From the NCBI GenBank assembly GCA_920105625.2, contig OV050032.1:14984834-15048833 (forward strand): a DNA stretch of 64,000 nucleotides, in the 5' to 3' direction. A program made the position numbers and the translations under genes. The stretch comes from Clusia tigrina. Lineage: Eukaryota > Arthropoda > Insecta > Diptera > Clusiidae. The notes under the pieces are model-generated. The model did no database searches, was not told the origin of the DNA, and was given only the letters and a program-made list of their open reading frames with translations. This document shows positions 1 through 10,852 of the stretch, one piece after another. The stretch's first letter is position 1. Every line of letters begins with the position of its first letter.

Positions 1-84
1 GCACTTTCCCTGTCACTTCTACTCCCACGATACGCCAAGCCACGATGTGCCATGCTCCACCCGAACAGGAAATACCACGACACA

Positions 85-104
85 CCACGCCACGCCACGC
101 CACG
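85..104. repeat. Short CCACG microsatellite
   Basis: Four tandem copies of the pentamer CCACG, with degenerate copies spread over about 1-115. The rest of 1-384 shows no gene. Confidence 0.7.
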
Positions 105-413
105 CTATGCCAGGCTAACCCAAACCAGGCCGGCTAAGTAGCACTGCAGTTAAACGCATCACAATCTACGAGCCCCCCCCCTTTCCAACCAGCTTTCGTT
201 CTGCACTCGTTTGACTGTGTGCGTATGAGTGAGTTACCGACCGCCGTGTTGCTCATGCTGGTATCGCTCGTCGCTCAAGAGCATTAGCCAGGTAGCCTGT
301 TGATTGCTATGCAAATTTCAGTTCAATTGAGATCCTTGAATTGTATACTTCGTGCGTGTGACGTTCAAGTTGCTATTTTTACAGTGCATTTCCGATTGAT
401 TAATTGCGCCATT

Positions 414-623
414 ATGGGAAATTACCCCAGCTTCACTGACTATCAAAATACGGTAATGGAATGTGTCAGGTCCTTTTCGCTGCCCACTGCCCTGCATGGC
501 AGCAATCGTTTTCGCAGCTTCACCGACGAAGGACCAATGGTACCTATTGCCGACCCACCGGAGCCGCATTATCGATTCCAATTTTTGGGCTCAGCTTTTC
601 CCACCATACCAGAGGAGGACATT
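414..623 (+). CDS. Candidate N-terminal coding exon, gene not recognised
   Basis: This exon reads 70 codons from an ATG with A at -3 and G at +4, and runs directly into a strong donor, GTAAGT, at 624. The junction is in phase 0. A plausible acceptor (TTTTTACAG) ends at 384, and the frame stays open from there, so the exon could also start at 385 and be internal. The peptide is not low-complexity and is rich in F, P, R and E, as a real protein would be. It begins MGNYPS, which fits the N-myristoylation consensus M-G-x-x-x-S/T. I do not recognise the protein. No other exon of an unknown gene was found downstream, and the phase-0 donor would be compatible with the Pka-R1 acceptor at 45221, but that link is inference across 44.6 kb. 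It could equally be the first exon of a gene outside the window. A shorter opposite-strand reading frame here looks like a shadow. Confidence 0.45.
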
Positions 624-761
624 GTAAGTGCATTTTTGTTTCTAATTTAGGCAATTGCATTTGTCAGCGAAAACTCAGCTTAGCTGGCTCGGTTTAATTA
701 AGGCGATTGCATTGTATAATGCACTACTCTGGCCACGACGCATCACACAAGCGCAGCGCAG

Positions 762-878
762 ACTGGCTATTAAATGCACATAAAGGTCACAAATTGAGTT
801 ACTGGCTCTTAAATGCACATAAAGGTCACAAATTGAGTTACTGGCTCTTAAATGCACTTAAAGGTCACAAATTGAGTT
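762..878. repeat. 39-bp tandem repeat, three copies
   Basis: Three adjacent units (762-800, 801-839, 840-878), each starting ACTGGCT and ending AAATTGAGTT. They differ at only a few bases. The reading frames across it are by-products. Confidence 0.9.
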
Positions 879-3616
879 TTTAAACTTTGGTTTTGAGGAG
901 ACGGTGAACTCCATAATGAGTCGACACTGCATTTGTACTGGGTTGAAAGTGTTGTGTGTAGAAAGAATGTTTCGGTTAAACAATCGCTTAAGCACTGCGT
1001 GATTTTAATGGGTGTGGGTTTGAGTGATCCAAGTGGGGGTTAAATAATTTAATTATTACAATTTCAAAATAGACTTTTCAGCAGTTCCTATGAAAGTGGC
1101 TTAAGCTGCTTGTGAGGCAAAGGAACTCCAACTTGTCAATCATTCAATGAAAATACCAAAACCAGTTGTTGGCTGCTGGCAAAAAATTAAATCGAAATTT
1201 CCATGCCAGGTTTGTTTTTGGGTCATGCAGATGATTGATGCAAATAAGAGCACTTCCTTCCGAGTTGCATTTTCGCAGATACGCAACATTTGCAAACATT
1301 TCAAATTAATTAAATATCAATTTCATATTAAATATTAACAATTGGCGCCACTGCGAAATGCCATTTAATTTTATTTGTATGGTTTTTGATGCCTGCCGTT
1401 TTCGCCTGGCAATCACTTCAGTGTTTCGAAAGTGAAATCTATGTACTCCGTATACTGGACAGCAGCATCGACCAGCATCGAACTGTGGACATTAATTTGT
1501 GTCCTTTTTGTCTTTGATTCACCTCGTATTATTATGCAGGTTTCACTTTTTCGAACTGCACTCTCCATTTTAAACGCACCTGCGATATTAACGAGACTTA
1601 TTATGATATTATTTACGACGAAGCAGCACTGAATGATTAAATTTCTCAGAATTTTATCCGAGTACATATACTTTTTTATAGTAAAAGTGGACAGCACAGA
1701 TAAGAGAAGATGTCGTTGGTTTTGTGCAACAGATTCTGGAGGTACGCGCTACGGCAACGCATCGGCAACGGCAGCAACGAACTTTATTTATATTAAGCAC
1801 TGCGACGCGTTCGGTGTGGGTCCGTCAGCCCACTCTTGCAGAAAGCAATGTGAACCAGTTGGAAAGTGTGGGAGGGTGTTCACAATTATGGTCATTCCCA
1901 CTGCAGCACGACTTTTGCTCTGTTAGCGATTTTGAAGTGAATTCAATCAGAACATTGCTCCACGAATCCACCCATTTATTTATTTATACTCTGATTATAG
2001 ATTTACTCACTGAAAAATATTAGTCCGACTACTCTAAACATTCCAACAAAATATCTGTTATAAAATTTCATTAATATTATTCAACAAATGGTAAAACAGA
2101 ATTTCAGTCGGTCCTAGGGACTAAAAGTAAATATACCATTGGCTCCATTGACTGACAGTGGCTCAGAGTTGCCGCTCCTCCCCTGCTTAGATCGCTAACC
2201 AAATCCGACATCTAACAATGAATGATCATAGTATTTTGAATAGCAGTTATAAATGCGGATAGTCAAGTAGTAGGCGTGTCACTATTTTACAAATGTTGAA
2301 TTTAGTTTTCAAGGAATCGACCGACTTTTTTCTGGTACTTAGATGGCATTCGCCCGTCGTCACTGTGCACGTAAAAAAAACTGAAACGTTCACTTTCAGA
2401 GTGTACGCGAGTATTCGCGGGAAACGGGCACATTTTTTTGCAATAAATCTTTTAATTAGTCATGCAGAATTTTATCTACTCACCGGGTACTGAAAGCTTG
2501 TGTGTGTTCTTTGAAATTTATGTTTTTGAATTAATCTCCAAGACTGATGTGTTTTACCCCTGAGAGCGTCGTTTGTCTGATTCCCACCAACATCAACGCA
2601 GTTCCCGTTTCCGCGCAAATCTACGTTCGCATTTGCACAGTTATTTCGTTGCTGGTTTAGGAGATACGAAAAAAATATGAAACAAAAGGAGGATATTTGT
2701 TGCCCGATTGTTTTTAAAAACCCTTTCAGTCAAATATCTTCATGGTGTAATATTGATTGCATGCAAAATTTCAGCTCAATATCTCATTACAAAATGCCGA
2801 TGTTCTCCTGCCGCCAATTGCGTACGACCTGTTAATCCGGGGAGTTTACAGCAATGAACTTCTAGAATTCTAATGCTGTAACGACTGTTTTTCCGGGGTA
2901 TCCTCAGTGGTGTCCAGGAGTCGTACACAGACATTCTTCACACTTCTCCTTTCGTCTCATAGATTAGGCTTCGTTTAAAATAGTAACTTTTCTTATTTAT
3001 TTAATTATCCTTGACAAATTCTGTATAGAAATATGTTTAGTATTCCTCCGATGATTCAAGACAAATTAAACTATTTGAACTTTCAAGCAAATTGCGGCCC
3101 GCTTGATGGTTCTTATGATGCCTCTGCCCGTCACTTGATTCTGTAGTCGCTGATGTAGTCCAAGTTGCTTAAAACGAGCTTTGAATACTTGTTTTCTACT
3201 TTGAACGTTTGTTTTTTCACCTCGAATGCTTGTCCTTCCACCTCGAATACTTATTCTTCCACATGAATACTTGTTTTTTCCCCATCTCTGAAAAATTCTC
3301 AATCAATATTTAACCTACTGAAAGTTAAACGTGAGTGAGAATTCGTTTCATACAAAAAGAACGAAACATACGAGCTCCAAATCTCATTCGCCTGCCTTGA
3401 GTTTTTTTATATTTTGAACAAAAAGAATTTTGTGTGGGTGAAATTTGTCAGTTGACAAACTTCATCTTCACAATGCCAAGGTTGTACTCCGTGAAGTTGA
3501 CTTTACAGGAATCTTCCAGGAACTTAAAAATATCTTCTCTTCTCTTTGTATGTGACTATACAGATTTATTTTGTATTGCTGCTAGAACGAATTTATCAAG
3601 AACAGATCTTGAATTA
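879..3616. other. Non-coding, unexplained
   Basis: AT-rich sequence with no convincing exon. The short open frames on both strands (for example 1413-1697, 1633-1926 and 3066-3302) show no recognisable protein, splice context or codon pattern. Confidence 0.6.
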
Positions 3617-3735
3617 GATTTTAGATTTATTTATTTAAGGGTGTTAAACACTGCAACCTGAAAGATCTATTGTGATGCCACTATTTATTTGAAAGATGAG
3701 GATAGTCTCATCTATAAATCTTCTGTCAGGTTAAT
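3617..3735 (-). pseudogene. 3' tail of a non-LTR retrotransposon (copy A)
   Basis: About 115 bp match 8048-8160 closely, including the shared stretch CTGAAAGATCTATTGTGATG and the block around ATGAGGATAGTCTCATC. At 8048 this sequence is the 3' UTR directly behind a retrotransposon ORF. Copy A retains the last codons of that ORF (INLTEDL and stop, on the - strand) and is cut off just upstream. It is therefore a strongly 5'-truncated insertion. Confidence 0.6.
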
Positions 3736-4548
3736 CTAGATCTTGAACTAATTTTTAATATTTTTGCTCTCAAATTATGAGAATTTTGTGATTATCACAT
3801 TAATTCATATTGTTATAGTCAAGCGACCCATCTTCAGCGCTTATCTTAGAGTTAAATCTTTAGTTCCAGGGCCCGTTCAAGACTGAATCGTGTGGTAACC
3901 GTTCAGGGCTGAATCGATTCGGAATGTGACACTTTCCAAGAACATGAGGCCCGCACTTGTCTCTCCTCCGTATTGCATTGCAACCAATTGCCCAAGAGTA
4001 CGCAAGCGATGCGTCGGGTTTGTGCAGCACACTTACCAGAAATAGAGTGAATGCTTTGGTAGTCCATTTACTATCTCGCTCCAGTAGCTGAATCAGGGTG
4101 AACCGTGATATTCCTTTAAGCGGTGTTGGAATCAAGTGTTGAGGTTTGGTCCGGCCATTTGTGAAATTTATACGAATATAATCTCAGAAATCGAATTAGA
4201 AAACAGGCGGTGAAGTTTTTCTGATATGAGCAAACTGGCACTGTCTTTGAGTGTAGAGAGAAGAAATGAAGTCATGCTCGTATAAGACGCCACATTGGGC
4301 AAAACGCAACTATCGAAACATCCTGACTTCACCACGCTCGTTGTGTGTGCACACAGCAACATCAGAGGCAGCTGTTCTGAAGCATACTTAGCCGTGTTGC
4401 CATTCAACCGCATACTTTTCCAGAAAATTCGATTGAAATACGGTGCGCCAATTCGCCCCAAGTTCCTTCACGCAGCTCTCATCATTCATATAAATATAGA
4501 ATTATAATTACAATTTATCTCTGTACACGATTCAGGTTACGTATACGC

Positions 4549-4737
4549 CACGTGACACGTGACGAGCGCTGCTATTAGTTCGAGCGCTTGTGTGTGTGTA
4601 CTATGCTTCGAATATAAAGACATTGGACGACGTTGTGCTACCTTCTAAATTTTGTTGTCTCATTTGTCTGGCCCACAATTCGCAGTAGTCTCAATTTTCA
4701 GTGAATTTCGAATTGCAACTGAAATTAAACCGTAAGT
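4549..4737 (+). promoter_or_regulatory. Promoter-like segment: paired CACGTG boxes, TATA box and donor site
   Basis: Two palindromic CACGTG E-boxes (4549-4554 and 4556-4561) are separated by one base. A TATAAAG box follows at 4613-4619, and a good splice donor (GTAAGT) lies at 4732. This order fits a short non-coding first exon starting near 4640-4650. An LTR remnant would look similar. No coding exon was linked to it. Confidence 0.3.
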
Positions 4738-6329
4738 CAGCAAGCATCCTTCTATAATTTTGCAATTCACCTCACCAAATATAATATAAAAATTACATGA
4801 ATATATCTGTACTACTGGCAACATACGTATTTGCATTTAATGTGTGGGGAGGGCACTTGCAGTGACAACAATTTAATCAGAATGCATTTTCGTCTCGTTG
4901 CAACTTTGAAACTTTTAATTAATAATTCCACGAACAGCCTCTGCTTGAAAACTCAGCTGGTCACCTCACTCAAACCTATCCGAACAAAGCTTTTGTTTAT
5001 TGGAAAAAAAGTCAAAATAAAAACTTTATTTCACAGATTTTTGAGCTTTTTTTTTAGCTTGGCTCTCTTTCCGTTTTTTTCTCTGTGGTTGTGGTAACCA
5101 GAGTTGCCAGAATGAGGATTTTCGAGACGAAATACTTGTTCCACCCAATAAGGCCTTTCAAAAAGACAATTTCTCTCCACGACCAGTGCTTGAGTTATTC
5201 GTATATAAAGATTGGTGCATTGAAGTGGGAAATGCTGGTAAAAATATCTCGTTGTGTACCCTGAATTGGGTGTTATGCTAGTTTTTTAATTGATGGAACA
5301 CAAATTACCATATTTCAGGAGTTTTCTATAACGGAGTTGGACATAGTTCCAATGTACATAAATGTGTTGTTTCTTTGTTCATCATTTAATTCCGCCTAAT
5401 GCTGATTGCAGTAATGTTCAAAAAATGGTTTGAAACAATTTTGGTCTTATCTAAATACGAAAAATGAAAGGAAAATGAAGGTCGGTCATTATATAAATCA
5501 ATCCTTTTTAAATACAAACTCCGAATGAGAGATGGAGGGCAAATTCGTTAGTGGCTTCAATCAGAATACGGTTGAATGTATTTAGCCAGCCACGGTACAT
5601 GCGGTTTGATATATTTTTTGATAATTTACCCGAAACTATAGTTCAGAAAATGCCCAGCGCTTACATAGTGAGACTGTATACAAGAGTGGTCTCAACTCGG
5701 GGGGAAAATCTTTTCTTTTAAAATATATGTTATATATATATGGTCCTATGGCTCCGCGGGGGAGCAAAGGGCCGCATATATGTTGCCTCAGACTTAAACA
5801 TTTCAAATTGATGGCTTCGATATTCCTGCTGCCATATATTCGAAATCATTCGTAGCTTACATTGTAGTTATTAAAACCAGTCAGTATCTTATTTGTCTGA
5901 TGCTGTTTTCCGTTCGTTTTTCTTTTTTGTTGTTGTGGGAAAAATGTGTGGCAACTTTTGTGTGGGTTTATTGGCGAAAAATACACAAACACAAAGGGAA
6001 GGAGGAAGGCGGTTTGCGCTCTCTGTTGGCCCTTTGGTTCTCTCGATAAATTCGCTTCTCCCCTAACACCGCCCACCTACTACCACCCTCGTCCCACCAA
6101 TCACTTGCCTCGCCGCAAATTCGCACCGAAATCCTTATGCTACGTTCAAAATATTGCCAATTTTGCACTTGAAAACAGAAAAGCTCGAACCGTTTGTCTC
6201 TTTCTGGCTGGTGGTGTAAACAACGCGAATGCTGTTAGGCAGGTTGTGTTTATTATCCTTCTGTTTGCCTACATCCTGTGTTACAGTGGTGAAGGTCATT
6301 ATGTCGTCGCCACTTTGCGCCTGCATGCT

Positions 6330-6338
6330 TTGTGTGTG

Positions 6339-6372
<34 letters not shown>

Positions 6373-6376
6373 GTTG
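6330..6376. repeat. (GT)n microsatellite
   Basis: Interrupted GT dinucleotide run of about 47 bp. It produces a cysteine/valine-rich stretch in a spurious open frame. Confidence 0.9.
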
Positions 6377-8047
6377 TGTGTATGCCGAGATCGACATTTT
6401 CTCGGTAGAACGACGTCAGCAGACGACGCTGTGGCCGCGCTTTATTTGGCATTTGGCTGGTTCTGGCTTCGAGAGTGAAAATCCTGCGTTGCAATTCATC
6501 AGGCATTATTCAGTCAGTGGCAGCATGCGAGACAATACCGACGGGGAGCATTTCTAGATTGGTGGTTGTCTTTTAAAGTTCGTTAGCTTGTCGGTAACGA
6601 CATTTGCGAAAGTAATCGCGCGAAAATTGAGTTATTTACTTGTCGGGCTCGTTGCGGTTTGAACGCCTGTCTTTGCATTTTGTGCTTTGTAGTTTGTAAT
6701 ATTTCTGGCTTTTTGCTGTTGTCCTTTGCTCTTGGATTGTTATGTTGTTATGAATGTTCACGGAACGGACGCGCCAATAACAATGTGTTAATTTATATTT
6801 GTATATTTGCGTTAAACTGAATTAATTGTGCCATCTGGGAGGAAACGAACAGAGGCCAGCGTCAGGGAGGAACAGGGAAGCGAACGAGGACGTTTTGTGG
6901 CTGATTTGTGTGGCAATTGGCAGTCGTCGTTAATTTATTGAAGAACTCCTTAATTAGCTCTGCATTTTGGTGCGTTTTGTTTACTTTTGGCCGTTTTGGA
7001 TTGTAACACGCTTTGCTACACTGAAAGAAACACCTCACTACACATGGTATTTATTATTGCTATTGCTATTGTTATTATAATTTGCTTTTTACTAAATGTC
7101 TGGTATACGCTTGTAGTGTTTGTGACGTTGTGTTATCATTTTTAGTGTAAAACGTGTTCAAATTGTGTGACGATATGTCTGTATGCAATAAAAACTGTTC
7201 GGCAACATTTTTGCAAGACGGTATTTCCAATACAATCATAGCAGCTTGAATCAGATTTGGTACAAGTTTGAGAATTACTCACTGGTAAAAAATCAATTCG
7301 TCTTTTATGCGAACTGTATTAAAATGTAAGGGACTCATTAACAATTTGAAAATGTGAATAAATACATTAATGGGAGTTTTCTTAAAAGAAAGGATTAGAG
7401 AATATCCTAAGTCATTGGATGAGTTCAAAGAGAATTTAATTTGAAGCTGGATGCATCAAAGAAAAGTATTTGGCACACCACTTTCGCAACCTGCTTAAGT
7501 CCTTAGCTTTCTTCTTGTTTTTCTGACACTTCAGTACGACTGCAGGTGGGTGGTAATAGACCATGTATCCCTGCTTTTGGTATCACTTTGAATTGTTTTG
7601 CATTTCTGACTTTTCATAAGGAATACTTTAAAACGTTTAAAAGGACACTGCTCTCACGAATATGTGTATGTGTGAGCAAAAAGCCGCCGCAAAAGACACT
7701 CGATTGTCTGAAGAAAAAACTGCCCTTCATCTGTGAGCGACCAAATTGGAGTTTTAATCAATCCTTACGAATGTCCCAGGGTTCTAAAAATCCTCAAGAA
7801 TGTACATGGAATTTGACACGCTGAATTTAGCATCCGGTTTCCTCATTAGATCTGCCGCACTCTATTCTTAACTAGCGTGGAATTTGGAGTTCAACACCTT
7901 TGATGGGTCTTCTTTTACCACATCATGTGTCCTCCTCCAGTAGTTCTATAATCTATGAAAAAGTTACCTTCTTTGCTTGCAATAATATTTGCTGGCAAAT
8001 TTAAGAGCCTCACAACTGAAACTGCGTAAGGCTGTAGTGCTATGTAG

Positions 8048-8415
8048 ATTAGATTTATTTAAGGGTGTTATACACTGCGACCTGAAAGATCTATTGTGAT
8101 GGCCCTATTTATTTGGATGATGAGGATAGTCTCATCTATAAATCTTCTGTCAGGTTAATTTTCGACAGGAATTCATATATTTTGGAGGAATCAAGATGAG
8201 GGATCTTGCTCATATCTAAGATATATTCTCCAAAACACCTGAGTCTATTGTGTGAGAATGGTCCGCAGTCTGTGATCAGCTGCAGTGAGGCTTCGTCACT
8301 TTCTCCACAGAATCGATCTGAAGATATACCCAACTTGTTCAAATGGTAGTTGAGCCCACAATGTCCGCTTAAAATGCCTGTGATGATTCTTAATTTACTA
8401 TGTGACTCGGAGTTT
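8048..8415 (-). pseudogene. Non-LTR retrotransposon 3' fragment: pol C-terminus plus 3' UTR
   Basis: On the - strand a frame reads from about 8413 to a TAG at 8136-8138. It contains KLRIITGILSGHCGLNYHLN, then a cysteine-containing segment (RFCGESDEASL) and NRLRCFGEYIL. This is the usual C-terminal arrangement of polymerase proteins of non-LTR retrotransposons, where a segment after RNase H carries a Cys/His motif. The second cysteine of the motif is replaced, so it is degraded. An in-frame TGA closes the frame upstream. The 3' UTR (8048-8135) is shared with copy A at 3617. The element is 5'-truncated and inactive. The clade is not assigned. Confidence 0.7.
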
Positions 8416-8420
8416 TTTCA

Positions 8421-9781
8421 CCGTGTACAATCGTCCCCGCATGATCGATTATCGTTGATTATTAATCACAATGCAATTTGTTTTGTAATTTTAAACAGGC
8501 ATCATGCCGCTGGTGGGCGATTCTCTAAGCGCGAGTTGTGTGGGCTCGAACTTTGCAGGACTCATGCTGGAGGCAATTTAAAGTACGGTGCCCACACACA
8601 TCTGCAATTGATGGCTCTGTTGCAGTGTACCAATAATGCTCTGCGCTGCTAAATGAATTATTATAAAATTATTCATTCACGACTACGTAGGAGCACTTTT
8701 GCCACCGGCGAAAGGAGGGTATCGCGCTTTTAAATTGTTTGTGCTTTGTAGGTAAAATGAGGCAAAAAAGGCCTTCAATGCAAACCAGATTCAAACATAA
8801 ACATCGTGTTTAAACAGGCAGCAAAAATCACAAATTCTGCCCCACAGTTCCGCGCCTTCCCTGAAGGCTTCGCTGAACTCAACTAGCTCAACTTAGCAGC
8901 AGGTCTACATAATTTTCAAGGACAAATATTTATATTGGCAAGTAAACATTGGCTCCCGCTAACCGCCGTTTTGTCTGCACTGCACGGTTTGCTTTTATTT
9001 CTTTTTTTTCTTCTGTTTGAACTAAAAATATTTCCTAGACACGCACTGCCTTGCCAAACCGTGTCCTTTCTGCCACAGCAGCGCTCAGCAAGCGCAGCAC
9101 CCGACACATCAACATTAACGTCAACAACAGCAGCTGCGGTGCTCTGCTGTGCCGCGCTCTTCCGTTTGTGGCCCATTTATTCCTACGGTCTCCGTGTATC
9201 CCAACCGCAAAGCACTGTTTATATTGCCGCTGACAGCTTATGCCGAAATGACCTTTTGTGGTTTACACACAATTGGTCTGTGGGCATAATAATGTTCATT
9301 TCAAGCGTTACGGTTTCTTTTGGTTTCTATAATATATTCATGTGCATATATATATACATATTCTGTGCAAGTATGTGTGTATGTTAAGGTAAAAGGATAT
9401 TTTTGAGGTGACTTCGGTTTTGTGTGGTGTCTTTATACGGGTAATGCAATAAAAAGAGTGTATTTGAGGTCAGGAATTTAAAATGGTTTTGTTCCTTGTT
9501 TATTTGGGAAATTGATTTTATAATTAACAACTACGAGTATGCGAGGCAGCCAGCCGACTTTGTCAAACCCCTTCAAAATAGGCGTGCTATAATGACATCC
9601 TCAGCAAACAAGTAAATATTGAAAATAGAAAGAGGCACATATCAGCGAAAGGGGCAGCCTGGTTTGAGCAGGATTAAACGATTAGTTGGACTTGCTTATA
9701 TGACTGACTACAAGCATCAAGGCTGTGTATATGTTTCGTGACTGCAATCATTCGAGTCACATCAAAAGCCTCATTCTATAT
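8421..9781. other. Non-coding, unexplained
   Basis: There is a hydrophobic 150-codon frame at 8935-9387, but it has no ATG start (it begins at TTG) and no family resemblance, so it was not called. Nothing else is recognisable. Confidence 0.5.
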
Positions 9782-9796
9782 TGATTGATTGCAGTC
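9782..9796 (+). repeat. Left arm of a 15-bp inverted repeat flanking the minisatellite
   Basis: TGATTGATTGCAGTC. Its exact reverse complement occurs at 10838-10852, on the far side of the 20-bp array. The pair may be the ends of a non-autonomous element or simply local symmetry. No target-site duplication was seen. Confidence 0.6.
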
Positions 9797-9840
9797 TAGC
9801 ATTATGCAATAGTTGAGAGGAGTCCTCTGAAGTAATTACA

Positions 9841-10737
9841 AATGGTTTGAAATCATTTCAAGGAATTTGAAACCATTTCAATGGGTTTGAAATCATTTCA
9901 AATTCCAATTTTTTTTCAAATCATTGGGAATCCTTTGAACGCATTTAAAATACTTTGAATTCATTTGAAATCCTTTGAATTCATTTGAAATCTTTTGAGC
10001 TCATTTGAAATCCTTTGAACTCATTTGAAATCCTTAATCCTTTGAACTCATTTCAAATCCTTTAAACTCATTTAAAATCCTTGGAACTCATTTGAAATCC
10101 TTTGAATTCATTTGAAATCCTTTGAATTCATTTGAAATCTTTTGAACTCATTTGAAATCCTTTGAACTCATTTGAAATCCTTAATCCTTTGAAGTCATTT
10201 CAAATCCTTTAAACTCATTTGAAATCCTTGGAATTCATTTGAAATCCTTTGAATTCATTTGAAATCCTTTGAACTCATTTGAAATCCTTTGAACTCATTT
10301 GAAATCCTTTCAACTCATTTCAAATCCTTTCAACTCATTTCAAATCCTTTCAACTCATTTGAAATCCTTTCAACTCATTTCAAATCCTTTCAACTCATTT
10401 GAAATCCTTTCAACTCATTTCAAATCCTTTCAACTCATTTCAAATCCTTTCAACTCATTTCAAATCCTTTCAACTCATTTGAAATCCTTTCAACTCATTT
10501 CAAATCCTTTCAACTCATTTCAAATCCTTTCAACTCATTTCAAATCCTTTCAACTCATTTCAAATCCTTTCAACTCATTTCAAATCCTTTCAACTCATTT
10601 CAAATCCTTTCAACTCATTTCAAATCCTTTCAACTCATTTCAAATCCTTTCAACTCATTTCAAATCCTTTCAACTCATTTCAAATCCTTTCAACTCATTT
10701 CAAATCCTTTCAACTCATTTCAAATCCTTTGAACTCA
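9841..10737. repeat. 20-bp minisatellite array (about 45 units)
   Basis: Tandem 20-bp units of the type CAAATCCTTTCAACTCATTT. The left third (9841-about 10300) is heterogeneous, with GAA instead of CAA in most units and some insertions. From about 10305 to 10728 the units are almost identical, and the + strand there is nearly free of G. That removes TAG and TGA and explains the 156-codon open frame, which is not a gene. The array breaks down at 10737 into ordinary sequence. Confidence 0.95.
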
Positions 10738-10837
10738 CCTCTACGCATTTGTTGCCATTACAGTCATAGAACCAATTGAAGCACTTTCAATTACTGTGAA
10801 TGACTGAAATACTGCGAATGTCTGAATTACTGTGAAT

Positions 10838-10852
10838 GACTGCAATCAATCA
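10838..10852 (-). repeat. Right arm of the 15-bp inverted repeat
   Basis: GACTGCAATCAATCA, the exact reverse complement of 9782-9796. It is preceded by a short imperfect repeat built on ACTGTGAATGACTG. Confidence 0.6.

Larger units (their letters stand above)
3736..8047. other. Non-coding region with a GT microsatellite
   Basis: No exon is convincing. It contains a promoter-like stretch at 4549-4737 (listed separately) and a (GT)n tract at about 6330-6376 inside a spurious 203-codon frame. The stretch 6560-7020 is less repetitive but shows no gene. Confidence 0.55.

Noticed and set aside
5946..6557. 203-codon ORF on the + strand
   Set aside because: It includes a GT microsatellite, shows no domain, and an overlapping - strand frame of similar quality exists.
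8935..9387. 150-codon hydrophobic ORF
   Set aside because: No ATG start, no conserved motif, and it ends in a TATA/GTGT-rich sequence. Membrane-like composition follows from T-richness.
10299..10769. 156-codon repeat protein
   Set aside because: It is the translation of the 20-bp minisatellite; the near absence of G removes TAG and TGA stops, so the frame is open by composition.
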